Positions 1-8,423 are shown, numbered from the stretch's first letter. The stretch: DNA of 64,000 nucleotides from an uncultured Christensenellaceae bacterium (GCA_910588015.1 CAJUOK010000002.1:105412-169411), one strand, 5' to 3'. A program made the numbers and translations. Notes: a model not told the origin generated them from the letters alone.

Positions 1-1372
1 CGATGAGTGCGTTATTGTAGTACATAGCGAGGCAAAGCATTTGTTCAGCGTATAAGTCCTCGTCTATGAGTTGCTTCCGAAGAGTCGCAACGGTCTTTCC
101 GTTGGTGTTATCGATTACCTTGCCCGTGTAGTAGTCCTCTCCACTCCCGGCGGTATCGCCTCCGAGGACATAGGGGCATTTGGAGACAATCACTCCTTCG
201 CCATTCCTCTTGACCTTCGGCTCTTCGTGAATCGTGATATATCCGTCTCGGCTCTCTACGAACTCTACATTCTTCAAGTGCCATTCGGTATCGACTATCT
301 CGCCCTTGGAATCTTGTATCGGAGTTGCTACCTTGTCGTACTTGAAATAGCCTTTCTTAACGGCTTGCAAGGTGCTTACTCTCGCTAATTGGTTGTTAAG
401 TGCCTCCTTGTCAAAGACACAATCACCGGACGAAACAAAGGCTTCCGTGGGCGTTATAGGGTACTCTTGCTTGATAGTGTTCTTATCGAGATAGGAGTCA
501 TACTTCTTGCAATACCAAGTTATTTGCTCCTTATCAAGCCCCTTCGCCTTTAATACCTCTATCCTCTCCAAGAGCCAAGGGTCTTTCGTTTCGAGGTATT
601 GATATTCGGTGCTTCGATATTCCGAAGTCCTCCACCACTCATAGAAGAGGTTGTTGCACGATTCGGAATCCCAAAGGTCTTTCGCCTCGTTGAAGCCGTT
701 CGCCGTTGTCTCGTACACCCGGAAGGCGTCCTCGGTCATCGCTTCGCCTATCGACTTTTGGAGGTTGGCAAGGCTACACTCATAAAAGGCTACCTCGGAG
801 AAGTGTACGAAGTTCAAGGTGCGTGAACGTCCTACTTGGTCGGAAGCGGTTGCGATACGCCACGATGAATTGAGTTTATCGAAGAAGAGTTCGTTGACCG
901 AGTTGAACTTCTCCGTAGGCTTTAACTCTTCCGGGAGGCGGTTATATACCACCCTCGCCTTATCGTTGAATATCGCCCTCGTATTGTCTCCACTATCGGC
1001 AAGCGTGAAGCCAGAGAAGTTCTTTTGCACTATCGCAAAGGCGAGTTGCATTGCCGTTATGAGACTTGTGAATCCTTGCTGCCTTCCCTTCAAAATGAAG
1101 TAGGGCTTCTTCGTTCCCCATTCCTCGAACTTGGAGATGAAGTCTCTTTGCACTTCGTTGAGGAAGAAGGGAACGGTCTTTTTCTTCTTATCGACTATGT
1201 AGAAGGCAACCTCGATGAGAAGATAGGGCTTCGCTTGCACCTCCCTCACGAGGTTATCGTCCGATAATATCCGAATAGCCGAGGCTCTCACGAGTTCCCG
1301 GTCATAGTCTATATCGTGCCTCTCTTCCCATATCCGCTTCCGCTTTGCGATTATATCCGATACCGTTAGCAT
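1..1372 (-). CDS. terL: phage terminase large subunit, 3' end outside window
   Basis: Packaging motor and nuclease that drives phage DNA into the prohead. The first 457 codons are visible and the gene runs off the left edge. Reading leftwards from the ATG at 1372 gives a deviant Walker A, KGRQQGFTS, at residues 95-103. The lysine sits at the front of the motif, as in many phage terminases. A Walker B-like strand FVHFSE lies at 188-193 and the coupling motif ETTANG at 221-226. The start overlaps the small-subunit stop by one base (TAATG), which implies translational coupling. The C-terminal nuclease domain cannot be checked. Confidence 0.9.
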   Translation of the reverse strand, partial: MLTVSDIIAKRKRIWEERHDIDYDRELVRASAIRILSDDNLVREVQAKPYLLIEVAFYIVDKKKKTVPFFLNEVQRDFISKFEEWGTKKPYFILKGRQQGFTSLITAMQLAFAIVQKNFSGFTLADSGDNTRAIFNDKARVVYNRLPEELKPTEKFNSVNELFFDKLNSSWRIATASDQVGRSRTLNFVHFSEVAFYECSLANLQKSIGEAMTEDAFRVYETTANGFNEAKDLWDSESCNNLFYEWWRTSEYRSTEYQYLETKDPWLLERIEVLKAKGLDKEQITWYCKKYDSYLDKNTIKQEYPITPTEAFVSSGDCVFDKEALNNQLARVSTLQAVKKGYFKYDKVATPIQDSKGEIVDTEWHLKNVEFVESRDGYITIHEEPKVKRNGEGVIVSKCPYVLGGDTAGSGEDYYTGKVIDNTNGKTVATLRKQLIDEDLYAEQMLCLAMYYNNALI

Positions 1373-1884
1373 TAGAAATCCTCAAACTTCTTCACGGTGA
1401 TAGACCCTTCCACAATCGCCGTTGCCTCTTTGTTGGCGAGGGCTTGCTTGTCGTAGAGTGTTCCGAGGACGGTTGCAAGGCTCTTCACGTCATCAACCTT
1501 TATCTTGGCGAGTTTCATATAAAGGGCTTGCCTTTGTTGGCTCGTGAGGGTCTTGTAGTCCAACTTGGAAATCTCTTCCACGAGTTCGTCAAGGGCTTCC
1601 TCGTTATCCATTGCTCTCGTGAGTCTCTTTTCGAGGACGCCTTTGGAGAGGTCTATGAGTTTCCAAGCGTCATTGATGAAGTCCTCTTTCTTTTTTTGGC
1701 GAAGTTTGGCGATATTATCTTCGCCACTCTCTTCCGCTTCCTTATCGAAGGCTTCCTTCCAACTCTTAACAGTAGAGCGAGGGAGTCCTAACTCTCTCGC
1801 CACAAAGGAGACACTATTATTGACCGTGAGGAGAGCGATAGCCTTCTCTCTTATGTCATCGTTGTATTTTTGACCTTTCGCCAT
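1372..1884 (-). CDS. terS: phage terminase small subunit
   Basis: 170-residue DNA-recognition partner of the large terminase. The N-terminus carries a helix-turn-helix (around residues 22-46: VARELGLPRSTVKSW) like those that bind pac/cos sites. The rest is helical and charged, as expected for an oligomerising small terminase. The ribosome site GGAGGTGAG stands just before the ATG. Identification rests on the HTH, the size and the one-base overlap with terL. The 150 bases upstream of it (1885-2035) show no gene. Confidence 0.8.
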   Translation of the reverse strand: MAKGQKYNDDIREKAIALLTVNNSVSFVARELGLPRSTVKSWKEAFDKEAEESGEDNIAKLRQKKKEDFINDAWKLIDLSKGVLEKRLTRAMDNEEALDELVEEISKLDYKTLTSQQRQALYMKLAKIKVDDVKSLATVLGTLYDKQALANKEATAIVEGSITVKKFEDF

Positions 1885-2035
1885 TCGCTCACCTCCTTGA
1901 AAAGTCTTATAATGGAGAGTTACAACCTTTTTACACTACTCATCAACTCTCCGAAGTTCTTCGCAACCGCCTCTCCGTCTCCCTTTCTCTCTCTTCTATG
2001 GGAGGCGAAGGCTTATAGCGGATTCTTATGGGTTT

Positions 2036-2129
2036 TGGTGGAGTGGGAATGAGTCGAACATTCATCAAGGTCGTTTCGGTAGAATATACACCTTCGAGTC
2101 TACAAGCCCTTCCATTAGGCTACCACCCC
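2036..2129 (-). tRNA. 94-nt tRNA-like gene with abnormal anticodon arm
   Basis: The acceptor arms GGGGTGG and CCACTCC pair over seven positions with one G-U. The discriminator A is followed by an encoded CCA. A D arm (GCC...GGC) and a T arm (GAATG-TTCGACT-CATTC) are present. The length suits a class II tRNA (Leu/Ser/Tyr). However, the only good stem in the anticodon region is GTAGA/TCTAC with a 15-base loop, so no anticodon can be assigned. It may be a decayed phage tRNA or a tRNA mimic. Confidence 0.5.
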
Positions 2130-2161
2130 ATATAGAGAGGCTTTTCCGCCCCTCTCGCCGC

Positions 2162-2428
2162 TTAATAACAACCGCAAACTTTTTCGGCTTTGCAGAGTTC
2201 CTCATCGGTCTTACCCCAGATAGCGAGGCGATTCTGCAAGATTTCGGCATATCTTTGCATAGTGCGTAATTGTTCATTGAGCATATCACGCATACGGAAA
2301 GACAAGCCAGCCTCAACGAGTTTCTTGCCGTAAAGGAACGAGGACAACTTAACAATCTTCTCGTTAAGTTCTTCGAGTTCCTTCTCTACTCTTTCCTTTG
2401 CCGGGTCAACGGGTTTCTTTTCGTCCAT
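2162..2428 (-). CDS. small phage protein, coiled-coil, unknown function
   Basis: 88 residues starting MDEKKPVDP. The ATG at 2428 is chosen because AAGGAGG stands just before it; a longer frame would run into tRNA-Gln. Residues 12-75 are rich in Glu, Lys and Leu with heptad-like spacing, which suggests a coiled coil. The tail is Cys-rich (CKAEKVCGCY). It lies between tRNA-like genes and upstream of terS, a place where short phage genes of unknown role often sit. I do not recognise the family. Confidence 0.6.
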   Translation of the reverse strand: MDEKKPVDPAKERVEKELEELNEKIVKLSSFLYGKKLVEAGLSFRMRDMLNEQLRTMQRYAEILQNRLAIWGKTDEELCKAEKVCGCY

Positions 2429-2529
2429 AATAGACCTCCTTATAAAATCATTAAAAGGATTATCACGCAGATAGAGATTATCAAGTTTATACAGGAGAAT
2501 AATCTCGTCATCTCTACCTCCATAATCCT

Positions 2530-2604
2530 TGGCAGAGGAGGAATGAATCGAACATTCGCATAAGAGAGTCAAAGTCTCTTGCCTTACCGCTTGGCTACTC
2601 CTCT
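2530..2604 (-). tRNA. tRNA-Gln (UUG), phage-borne
   Basis: A complete 75-nt cloverleaf. The acceptor AGAGGAG pairs perfectly with CTCCTCT, G is the discriminator and CCA is encoded. The D arm is GCC/GGC. The anticodon stem AGAGA/TCTCT has loop CTTTGAC, so the anticodon is TTG. The T arm is GAATG/CATTC with loop TTCGATT. It sits one base from the next tRNA, inside the phage operon. Confidence 0.92.
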
Positions 2605-2605
2605 A

Positions 2606-2680
2606 TGGTTGCGGAGGGCGGATTCGCACCGCCGACCTCTTGTGTATGAGACAAGCGAGATACTTCTTCTCTACTCCGCT
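2606..2680 (-). tRNA. tRNA with CAU anticodon (Met or lysidine-type Ile)
   Basis: 75-nt cloverleaf with D arm GAG/CTC, anticodon stem CTTGT/ACAAG, loop CTCATAC (anticodon CAT), T arm GGCGG/CCGCC and encoded CCA. The first acceptor pair is A-A, a mismatch; the other six pair. A 1-72 mismatch is typical of initiator tRNA, but the anticodon stem lacks the three G-C pairs of initiators. It is therefore more likely elongator Met or Ile-CAU. Confidence 0.85.
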
Positions 2681-2685
2681 ATATT

Positions 2686-2763
2686 GAGGAGGCGATTTTG
2701 CTCTCCGTTGATAGAGCGTTCTCGGCAAAGGGAGCAAGCCTTAATTACCCCTTTCTCCTCCTC
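2686..2763 (-). ncRNA. possible structured RNA closed by a 7-bp stem
   Basis: Directly upstream of the tRNA pair, GAGGAGG and CCTCCTC pair perfectly over 78 bases. Inside are two further hairpins, AAAGGG/CCCTTT and GCTCT/AGAGC. The outline is tRNA-like, but the T-arm spacing is wrong and no anticodon is seen. It may be a degraded tRNA or only a processing structure. Confidence 0.25.
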
Positions 2764-2785
2764 ACGATACATTATCCCATAAAAA

Positions 2786-2820
2786 AACCTACTCCGGACA
2801 ATAGAGTTTCGGAGTAGGTT
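2786..2820 (-). terminator. intrinsic terminator after the ArpU-like gene
   Basis: On the minus strand an 11-bp stem AACCTACTCCG/CGGAGTAGGTT is followed by seven T. It lies ten bases past the stop of the gene at 2831 and separates the early operon from the tRNA/terminase block. Confidence 0.85.
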
Positions 2821-2830
2821 GCTATTGAAT

Positions 2831-3226
2831 TTATAACAAAGAAGCAATTTTTTTGATTATGATTGTTATGCGATTTTGAACTCCTTGCGTAGAGAATCCT
2901 ATATCCCAACCGATTTTATAGTAAGCCTTCCCATTGATATATCCGTCAATGATGATTTTCTTATCGAGAGGGTCTAACTTATCGATAGCAGCCATATACT
3001 TCTCTTCAAGCGTTGTTGCCCTCGCTATGTAGCCTTGAATGTCAATCCGTTTGAGAAGTTCCTCGATTCGCTTCTTTTCTTCGTCCACAGCCTCGGAAGG
3101 AGGAAGCCCGGAGAGATATTCGAGTCTCTTCTCGTGCTTATCCTTCATCGTCATCAAGGCTTCTATGGAGTGAGTTACCTTTCGGAGTTGACGAAGGTCT
3201 CTTTTGATAATCTCTATATCAATCAC
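2831..3226 (-). CDS. ArpU/sigma-70 region 4-like late regulator
   Basis: 131 residues. The C-terminus (about 85-131) reads like a sigma region 4 helix-turn-helix: LDKKIIIDGYINGKAYYKI then GFSTQGVQNRITIIIKK. The N-terminal half is charged and helical. Phage proteins of this type (ArpU/RinA class) turn on late transcription and typically lie just before terS, as here. The GTG at 3226 is preferred because GGAGGAGGGCG precedes it and it overlaps the end of the upstream gene. A terminator follows. Confidence 0.7.
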   Translation of the reverse strand: MIDIEIIKRDLRQLRKVTHSIEALMTMKDKHEKRLEYLSGLPPSEAVDEEKKRIEELLKRIDIQGYIARATTLEEKYMAAIDKLDPLDKKIIIDGYINGKAYYKIGWDIGFSTQGVQNRITIIIKKIASLL

Positions 3227-3530
3227 CGCCCTCCTCCTTTGGCTTCGGAAGAAACTTAATACCTCCACTTCTCGCCACGCATTTTCCTTTGACCTCTATC
3301 TCGTACCACACGAGAATAGCCTTTGTCTCCGGGTCTACCGCTCCACGATAGAAGAGATTCTTTCCGTCTTTGGCGAGTGCCTTCTTGATTTCCTTTCTCT
3401 TCTCTTCGGAATCCGCCGCCCCTTCGGTATCATAGCCTTGCTCTTTGAGAAAGTTATAGCCCAACTCATCGATAGCGGCGAAGGCTTCTGGGGGGAGAAT
3501 ATCGAATATATCAACTTCTTTTTTGCTCAT
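3219..3530 (-). CDS. phage hypothetical protein (103 aa)
   Basis: Starts MSKKEVDIFDILPPEAF; the ATG at 3530 has a GGAGG-type ribosome site inside the end of the methyltransferase gene. Acidic, no signal peptide, no recognised motif. A strand-rich stretch (NLFYRGAVDPETKAILVWY) occupies the middle. It overlaps both neighbours by a few bases, so it belongs to a tightly coupled operon. Function unknown. Confidence 0.6.
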   Translation of the reverse strand: MSKKEVDIFDILPPEAFAAIDELGYNFLKEQGYDTEGAADSEEKRKEIKKALAKDGKNLFYRGAVDPETKAILVWYEIEVKGKCVARSGGIKFLPKPKEEGGD

Positions 3531-4039
3531 CGTTCTTCCTCCTTCATAAAGCAAAGCCAATGCGTTTTGGCTTGTTTGCCGCTCCTATGCCCAAATAAAG
3601 GCTCTTCCCCACAAACATTGATAATCTCTCGTGTTGCAATATCGGTCTCACACCACTTGAAGATTAGCACACCATTCGGTTTTAATACCCTCATACACTC
3701 TTTGAATCCGTCTCGTATGAGAGGCTTCCAATTTTCGGGAAGTTTGCCATACTTCTTTTTAAGCCAAGCATTTTCTCCGATTTTAACCAAATGAGGAGGG
3801 TCAAACACCACCAGATAGAAAGACTTATCGGGGAAGGGAAGTTGTGTGAAGTCGGCCACAATATCCGGCTCCACGTCTATTCTCCTCTCGCTATCGTTTT
3901 TGGTAGATTTCCAAATTCTCGTTCCGTGTTCCACTCGCTTGTCTATGTAAAGGCAATTCGGGTTATCTTTTGTAAACCATATAGTTCGAGACCCACAAGT
4001 GGCGTCAAGTATCTTGCAATCGTCTAAATTTTTACTCAT
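3527..4039 (-). CDS. phage SAM-dependent DNA methyltransferase-like protein
   Basis: 170 residues. KILDATCGS (residues 9-17) is the SAM-binding motif I, and VVFDPPHL (around 78-85) is the catalytic DPPx motif of amino-methyltransferases (N6-adenine or N4-cytosine). VLKPNGVLIFKW is the late strand of the Rossmann core. The ATG at 4039 has GGAGGAG ahead of it; longer frames add an unconvincing N-terminus. No target-recognition domain is apparent, so it may be an orphan modifier that protects phage DNA. It joins a second methyltransferase at 5669. Confidence 0.7.
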   Translation of the reverse strand: MSKNLDDCKILDATCGSRTIWFTKDNPNCLYIDKRVEHGTRIWKSTKNDSERRIDVEPDIVADFTQLPFPDKSFYLVVFDPPHLVKIGENAWLKKKYGKLPENWKPLIRDGFKECMRVLKPNGVLIFKWCETDIATREIINVCGEEPLFGHRSGKQAKTHWLCFMKEEER

Positions 4040-4283
4040 TCGGTATCTCCTCCCCATTCTCATCGTAATAGTGAAGGTCGAACTCTTTGAGAAGAGGACT
4101 TCCAAGGTCGATTGTTTGCTCTTCATACTCGTCTCCGATATTCTTCCTCACGATATTGCTTTCCGCTTCGAGAAAGCCTATATCCAAATCGTAGGTGGCA
4201 AGAGCCTTCGCTCTTCCCCTTGTTTTGGCTATCACGAAGAAGCAGGTGTTTTCATAAGGATTTGTGATTTTGTAAATGTTCAC
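4032..4283 (-). CDS. phage hypothetical protein (83 aa)
   Basis: Small acidic protein starting MNIYKITNPYENTCFFVIAKTRGRAKALA, a short beta-alpha start that resembles many uncharacterised phage proteins. It overlaps the methyltransferase start (ATGAGTAA) and the Lar-like gene. No catalytic motif seen. Confidence 0.55.
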   Translation of the reverse strand: MNIYKITNPYENTCFFVIAKTRGRAKALATYDLDIGFLEAESNIVRKNIGDEYEEQTIDLGSPLLKEFDLHYYDENGEEIPNE

Positions 4284-4516
4284 TCTAAATACCTCCTATT
4301 CCAAAGTTCAATCGCCTTGTTTTTTGCTTCCTCGCTTGCCGAATAAATATTCTTACCCGCCTTGCTGCTTGCCGTGCTTCCTCTTGCGTAACATTTCTTG
4401 CAACGCACCGTGGCGCTATGAGTTCCGCTATCGCTCCATTGCCCATTGTGTTTACTTTCTACCTTCAAAGAAGTGCTACCGCAAAACGGACACGGTTTTA
4501 ATTCGATTTCGCTCAC
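4280..4516 (-). CDS. Lar-type restriction alleviation zinc-ribbon protein
   Basis: 78 residues. LKPCPFCGS near the N-terminus and RCKKCYA later form a zinc ribbon, and the C-terminal AIELWNRR is the usual end of Lar-family proteins. Lar of the Rac prophage modulates host type I restriction; the role here is inferred from the family. The GTG at 4516 is preferred, with AAAGGAGGG upstream, and the start overlaps the previous stop (GTGA). Confidence 0.75.
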   Translation of the reverse strand: MSEIELKPCPFCGSTSLKVESKHNGQWSDSGTHSATVRCKKCYARGSTASSKAGKNIYSASEEAKNKAIELWNRRYLE

Positions 4517-5004
4517 TTTGAATCCCTCCTTTGCCAATACTCATCTTCGAGCCTCCGTTCCAACTCGGCAATCTTCTTCCTTTGCTCGGTGATGATAGCC
4601 GATTGAGCGATTATAGCACTCTTGGCTTCCTCTCGCTCGTTTTGGATATTCGCCACCATTCCAACGCAACGATGATATTCCGCTTCGTAGTCGATTGAGA
4701 GGGTCTTGCAAGTAGGCTCATCGTCCTTTCCGAATATCTCTTCATAGGTCTTGAAGGAGAACATACACCAGCCTTTCGTCAGCCCCTCAAAGCCTTCGAG
4801 GACGTGCGTGATTTCAATGTTCACCTTTCTTCCGGTGTATCTCCCTCTTGTCGGATTCCATTCTCGAAGGTCGTATATATCGCCCTTCTTGTAGTTCCTA
4901 TCGTTAAGCCGAAGTTCGGCTCTCTTCCTCCCTGCTATCACTTCCTCAAAGTATTCGGGAAGGATTTTGATTGAGGGGATTTTCTTACAAAGTTTCTCGC
5001 CCAT
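4513..5004 (-). CDS. DUF3850 (ASCH/PUA-like) phage protein
   Basis: 163 residues. The N-terminal 85 residues match the DUF3850 pattern: IKILPEYFEEVIAGRKRAELR, then NDRNYKKGD and YDLREW, ending VNIEITHVLE. This ASCH/PUA-like fold is thought to bind RNA or nucleotides. The last 50 residues are a Glu/Arg-rich coiled coil (AKSAIIAQSAIITEQRKKIAEL). It overlaps the Lar-like gene by four bases. Confidence 0.7.
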   Translation of the reverse strand: MGEKLCKKIPSIKILPEYFEEVIAGRKRAELRLNDRNYKKGDIYDLREWNPTRGRYTGRKVNIEITHVLEGFEGLTKGWCMFSFKTYEEIFGKDDEPTCKTLSIDYEAEYHRCVGMVANIQNEREEAKSAIIAQSAIITEQRKKIAELERRLEDEYWQRRDSK

Positions 5005-5007
5005 AAG

Positions 5008-5676
5008 TTAATCCTCCTTTGCTTGATTGATATAATCTTCGGCGGTAGGAAGTTCCGAACTTTCAAAATATTCCGTTACAATCTCGGTTGCGTGGCAATC
5101 ATCGCAAATCCCCGACAACTCTTCTATATCGCCACAAGCCCTATCAAGGGCGGCTCTCAATATTTTGTTTTCGGCTTGCAACTCCTCTATATACTTCGCC
5201 GCATAGAGGTCGCAATGTTGGTCGCTTAAACGAAGGATTCCAACTATTTTATTGTTCATCTCTTCGTAGGTATTGACCGCCACCGCTCCATTATCGATTA
5301 TGAGGTCTTTCTTGTAAAACACAATACCCTTACAATACGGCTCGGTATCATCGTAAATCTCATAGGTTTCGTGCGGAATATCCGTCTTATACGTCCAAGT
5401 GAATTTTTCGCCTTCGCCACACCAAACCGCCTCTATTGTGCGACAGTTATTCGTCATCTCTTCCAAGATATTACCCTCGGAATCAAGACAGCAAACACCG
5501 CCTTCATAGCAACCAAATTCATCGTAAATTGCACCGTCTAACTCCATAAGGTCATCGCTTGCCCCATAGACGATAACGATACCGTTTTCTTTTGCAAATT
5601 CTACGATTTCCTTTTTTGCCTCGCTTCTATACGGAAGCATATTGAGTCGCTTTGCGACATACTTCAACTTATCCAT
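5008..5676 (-). CDS. phage hypothetical protein (222 aa)
   Basis: Starts MDKLKYVAKRLNMLPYRSEAK. The ATG at 5676 is chosen for the GGAG site within the tail of the cytosine methyltransferase gene, which it overlaps. Acidic, with paired cysteines (GGVCCLDSEG, GICDDCHATE) that might bind metal, and a helical stretch around 165-195 (IEELQAENKILRAALDRAC). No family recognised. Confidence 0.55.
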   Translation of the reverse strand: MDKLKYVAKRLNMLPYRSEAKKEIVEFAKENGIVIVYGASDDLMELDGAIYDEFGCYEGGVCCLDSEGNILEEMTNNCRTIEAVWCGEGEKFTWTYKTDIPHETYEIYDDTEPYCKGIVFYKKDLIIDNGAVAVNTYEEMNNKIVGILRLSDQHCDLYAAKYIEELQAENKILRAALDRACGDIEELSGICDDCHATEIVTEYFESSELPTAEDYINQAKED

Positions 5677-6790
5677 TAGGTTTCTCCTTTTCAAAAATTT
5701 TAGATTCTATGAGCCTTTCGACAACTCTTTTCATCATTATCGGCGGTACGCTCATTCCGCATATATATCCCACGCTTGAATAGGAATCGCTTCCGAAGTC
5801 GAAGTCTTGTGGGAATGTTTGAGAGTTTCGGATTGTCTCTTTGCTTATGTAGCACTTCTTCTCAATATCGATGACGTCTGGCTTCCCTCGCAATGTAGGA
5901 ATCACCTCATCGTCTCGTATGTAGTAAGTTTGAAAAGCGCTCCCTTTCTCTCCGAGCCTCACTCTCGTATCGGCGAGGCATTTGTCTCCGGGCTTTGCTT
6001 GTGAAACGAGCCAATAGGAATGAGTATCTTTCCCAAAAGCCTTCCCTAATCCGTCCTTGCAAGCCCCGTATGTAACTTTTTCGTAGTAGAAGGACAAGTC
6101 TATGCTCCGAAGGTCGAAGTCGAGCCTCGTGGCTATAAACACCACTCTATGCCTCGTTTGGGGAATCCCCATAAACTCGCCTTTGAGAAGTTCGTGCCTA
6201 ACGGTATAACCTATCTTTCGGAATCGCACATATATCTCTTTGACATACTCAAACGCATTTCCGAGGAGAAGCCCTTCGACGTTCTCCATAATGGCAACCT
6301 TCGGCTTTAACTTCGCAACCGTATCGATAAACACAAATAGAAGGTCATCGAGCGTTTGGAGTTTTTGTCCTTCTTTGAATCGCTTTTCTACTCCCCACGC
6401 TTTTTCTCGTTGCCCAGCCATTGAAAAGGTTGAGCAAGGAGGCGAACCGTCAAGAATATCCAAGTGGTAGAGTTCTTCGGGTAGGTCATCGAGTTTGTTG
6501 AAGTCTCGTATATCCATAAGGTAGTTATACTTCGGATTGTGATTCTTCACATAGACCTTATTCATTCGAGGGTCTATCTCGCAGCACCCCAACACTTCGC
6601 AACCGGCAAGTTTATAGCCCATAGTGCTACCACCTCCGCAAGCGAAGCAAGAGAACACTTTCAATCCGTTTTTCGGTGGATAGCCCCCCCTCATAGACCA
6701 TTTCCAATCCGTAGCCTTTTGAGGTTGGAAGGCAATTCTCATCGGGTCATCTTCGGGGAGCATATCGAATATCGAGTATTGATTATCCAT
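5669..6790 (-). CDS. phage C5 cytosine DNA methyltransferase
   Basis: 373 residues. Motif I is FSCFACGGGS (about 46-55), motif IV with the catalytic Cys is DGSPPCSTFS (about 113-122), motif VI is MENVEG, and QTRHRVVFIATR is motif VIII. It transfers methyl from SAM to cytosine C5 in a defined sequence. No restriction endonuclease lies nearby, so it is probably a solitary phage enzyme for anti-restriction or regulation. The start has AGGAGGGCG before ATG. Confidence 0.92.
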   Translation of the reverse strand: MDNQYSIFDMLPEDDPMRIAFQPQKATDWKWSMRGGYPPKNGLKVFSCFACGGGSTMGYKLAGCEVLGCCEIDPRMNKVYVKNHNPKYNYLMDIRDFNKLDDLPEELYHLDILDGSPPCSTFSMAGQREKAWGVEKRFKEGQKLQTLDDLLFVFIDTVAKLKPKVAIMENVEGLLLGNAFEYVKEIYVRFRKIGYTVRHELLKGEFMGIPQTRHRVVFIATRLDFDLRSIDLSFYYEKVTYGACKDGLGKAFGKDTHSYWLVSQAKPGDKCLADTRVRLGEKGSAFQTYYIRDDEVIPTLRGKPDVIDIEKKCYISKETIRNSQTFPQDFDFGSDSYSSVGYICGMSVPPIMMKRVVERLIESKIFEKEKPNG

Positions 6791-6798
6791 TCGCCCTC

Positions 6799-7686
6799 CT
6801 AAATTCCCAATTTCTTCGCAATATCGCTCTTCTCGTCTCGCACGACGCTTCGGAAGTCATCGCCTTCCAATTTGATAACCCTCGTTGCCATTTCGTTTAT
6901 GCGCTCGATAATCGCCTTATCAAGCCCAAGCACACTCGCCAATTCCGAGATTGAGTAGTTCGATGAAAAAATAGTGGGCTTTTGTGCGTTATACCTCGCA
7001 TTGAGAACCTCAAAGAATTTTTCCTCCGCCCACTTTGAAGAGGCGGCATTATATTCTCTTCCGAGGAACTCTTTGCCAAGGTCATCGATAAAGGCGAAGT
7101 TGTAATATTGCAAATGATTCAAGATTGCACATTCGCCCATACCGTTTTTGTCATACGAGGCTCGTATCTCGTTGAGGATTGAGGCGAGATTTGTGTAGAT
7201 ACACGAATATCCCTTCCACACCAACTCGTTACATATACAAGCCAAGAGGAACGTCTTGCCCGAAGAATTGTCTCCATAGATATAAAGCCCGATATTATTC
7301 TCCAATACCTCTTTGCTCTTCTCTACATAGTTCTTTGCTTTGACATAGGCTTTTCGGTTATGCTCCGTTATGGTTGCGTCGGCGAACATAATATTTCGGT
7401 ATCTCGCCCCCGTTAGAGAGAGTGCTTTTTGGCGATTAAACTCTTCCATTCTTTTCCGAGCCTCTTCCTCTTTGCGCTCCTTCTCGGCGGCTTCTTGCAT
7501 ACATTGACAAGCGCCGTGCATACACACATCACCCTCATCGAGAACCCAAAACCTTCTCGTCTTGCACTTCTTGCAATAAGGGAGTCCGTCATCGCCGAGA
7601 AATTCGTCTTCTTTGAGTTTGTCTTCGCCGGAAGCATATCTCCCTTTCAATTCTTCAAGTGTATATCCGAATTTGAATCGCTCCAT
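6799..7686 (-). CDS. DnaC-like AAA+ helicase loader
   Basis: 295 residues. An N-terminal zinc-binding region (CKKCKTRRFW...CMHGACQC, about 38-62) precedes an AAA+ domain with Walker A GDNSSGKT (around 138) and Walker B FAFIDDLG. FSSNYSISEL is the sensor-like stretch after it. Such proteins load the replicative helicase at the phage origin. It overlaps the replisome-organizer gene by one base (ATGG/TAATGG junction). Confidence 0.85.
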   Translation of the reverse strand: MERFKFGYTLEELKGRYASGEDKLKEDEFLGDDGLPYCKKCKTRRFWVLDEGDVCMHGACQCMQEAAEKERKEEEARKRMEEFNRQKALSLTGARYRNIMFADATITEHNRKAYVKAKNYVEKSKEVLENNIGLYIYGDNSSGKTFLLACICNELVWKGYSCIYTNLASILNEIRASYDKNGMGECAILNHLQYYNFAFIDDLGKEFLGREYNAASSKWAEEKFFEVLNARYNAQKPTIFSSNYSISELASVLGLDKAIIERINEMATRVIKLEGDDFRSVVRDEKSDIAKKLGI

Positions 7687-8423
7687 TATTCGTCCTCCCT
7701 TCTATCGTATTTCGAGGCTTTTGCTCCCTTTTTCGGTGTAGTCTTTTGCTCATCGCTTTCCCAAGTGCGAACACAAGCCTTCCAATCCTTCATCGGGGAT
7801 TTGCCTATCTTCCAGCCCTTCGCCTCGTAAAAATCCCAAAAGCGTTGAGGGTCTACTTTGTTGTTTCGTTCTTTGCAATAAGCGGCTACTTCCTCCACGG
7901 TAGGCTTTGAAAACCGCTTGGCTTGCTTCGTTTGAGGTGTGTTTGCCGATTCATCGGCACATACCTCTTTCTCTTTGTCTATATCTTGGTCTATATCTAT
8001 CTCTATATCTCCGTTACTTTTTGTTACAATGCTGTTACATTGTAACGCTTGGGCTTGTAGCAAGGCTCTATGCCTTCTTACTCGCTCCGCACTATCGGAT
8101 TCGCCACCTATCATTTTTTCGACTTCTCGCATATAAATTGTTTGGTCATCGAGAATCTCAATCATTTCAAGGCTCGTGAATACCTTCATAGCACTACGGA
8201 CAATATCGATATTCGTTCCCGTGATAGTAGACAACATTTTTTCGCTATACGGGATTGTGTCGCTAAATCGCAAACTCCCGCTATGGTCTACGCTCTCGCA
8301 AAGCAACTTCAAGTAGAAGAGTATGTAGTCCTTTCCGTTCTCCATATCCTCGATGATTTTTATATCGTGCCTTTTGAAGAAGTCCTTTTTGAGTTTCAAC
8401 CAATAGAATTTTTTCTCCGACAT
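7686..8423 (-). CDS. phage replisome organizer (DnaD-like N-terminal domain)
   Basis: 245 residues. The first 110 residues match the replisome-organizer N-terminal domain: MSEKKFYWLKLKKDFF, LFYLKLLCES, GSLRFSDTIPYS, then ITGTNIDIVRSAMKVF, a winged helix. The tail (FWDFYEAKGWKIGKSPMKDW) is the segment that usually contacts the loader or helicase. It binds the phage origin, and with the adjacent DnaC-like protein forms the replication-initiation pair. TAGGAGT precedes the ATG. Confidence 0.85.
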   Translation of the reverse strand: MSEKKFYWLKLKKDFFKRHDIKIIEDMENGKDYILFYLKLLCESVDHSGSLRFSDTIPYSEKMLSTITGTNIDIVRSAMKVFTSLEMIEILDDQTIYMREVEKMIGGESDSAERVRRHRALLQAQALQCNSIVTKSNGDIEIDIDQDIDKEKEVCADESANTPQTKQAKRFSKPTVEEVAAYCKERNNKVDPQRFWDFYEAKGWKIGKSPMKDWKACVRTWESDEQKTTPKKGAKASKYDRREDE

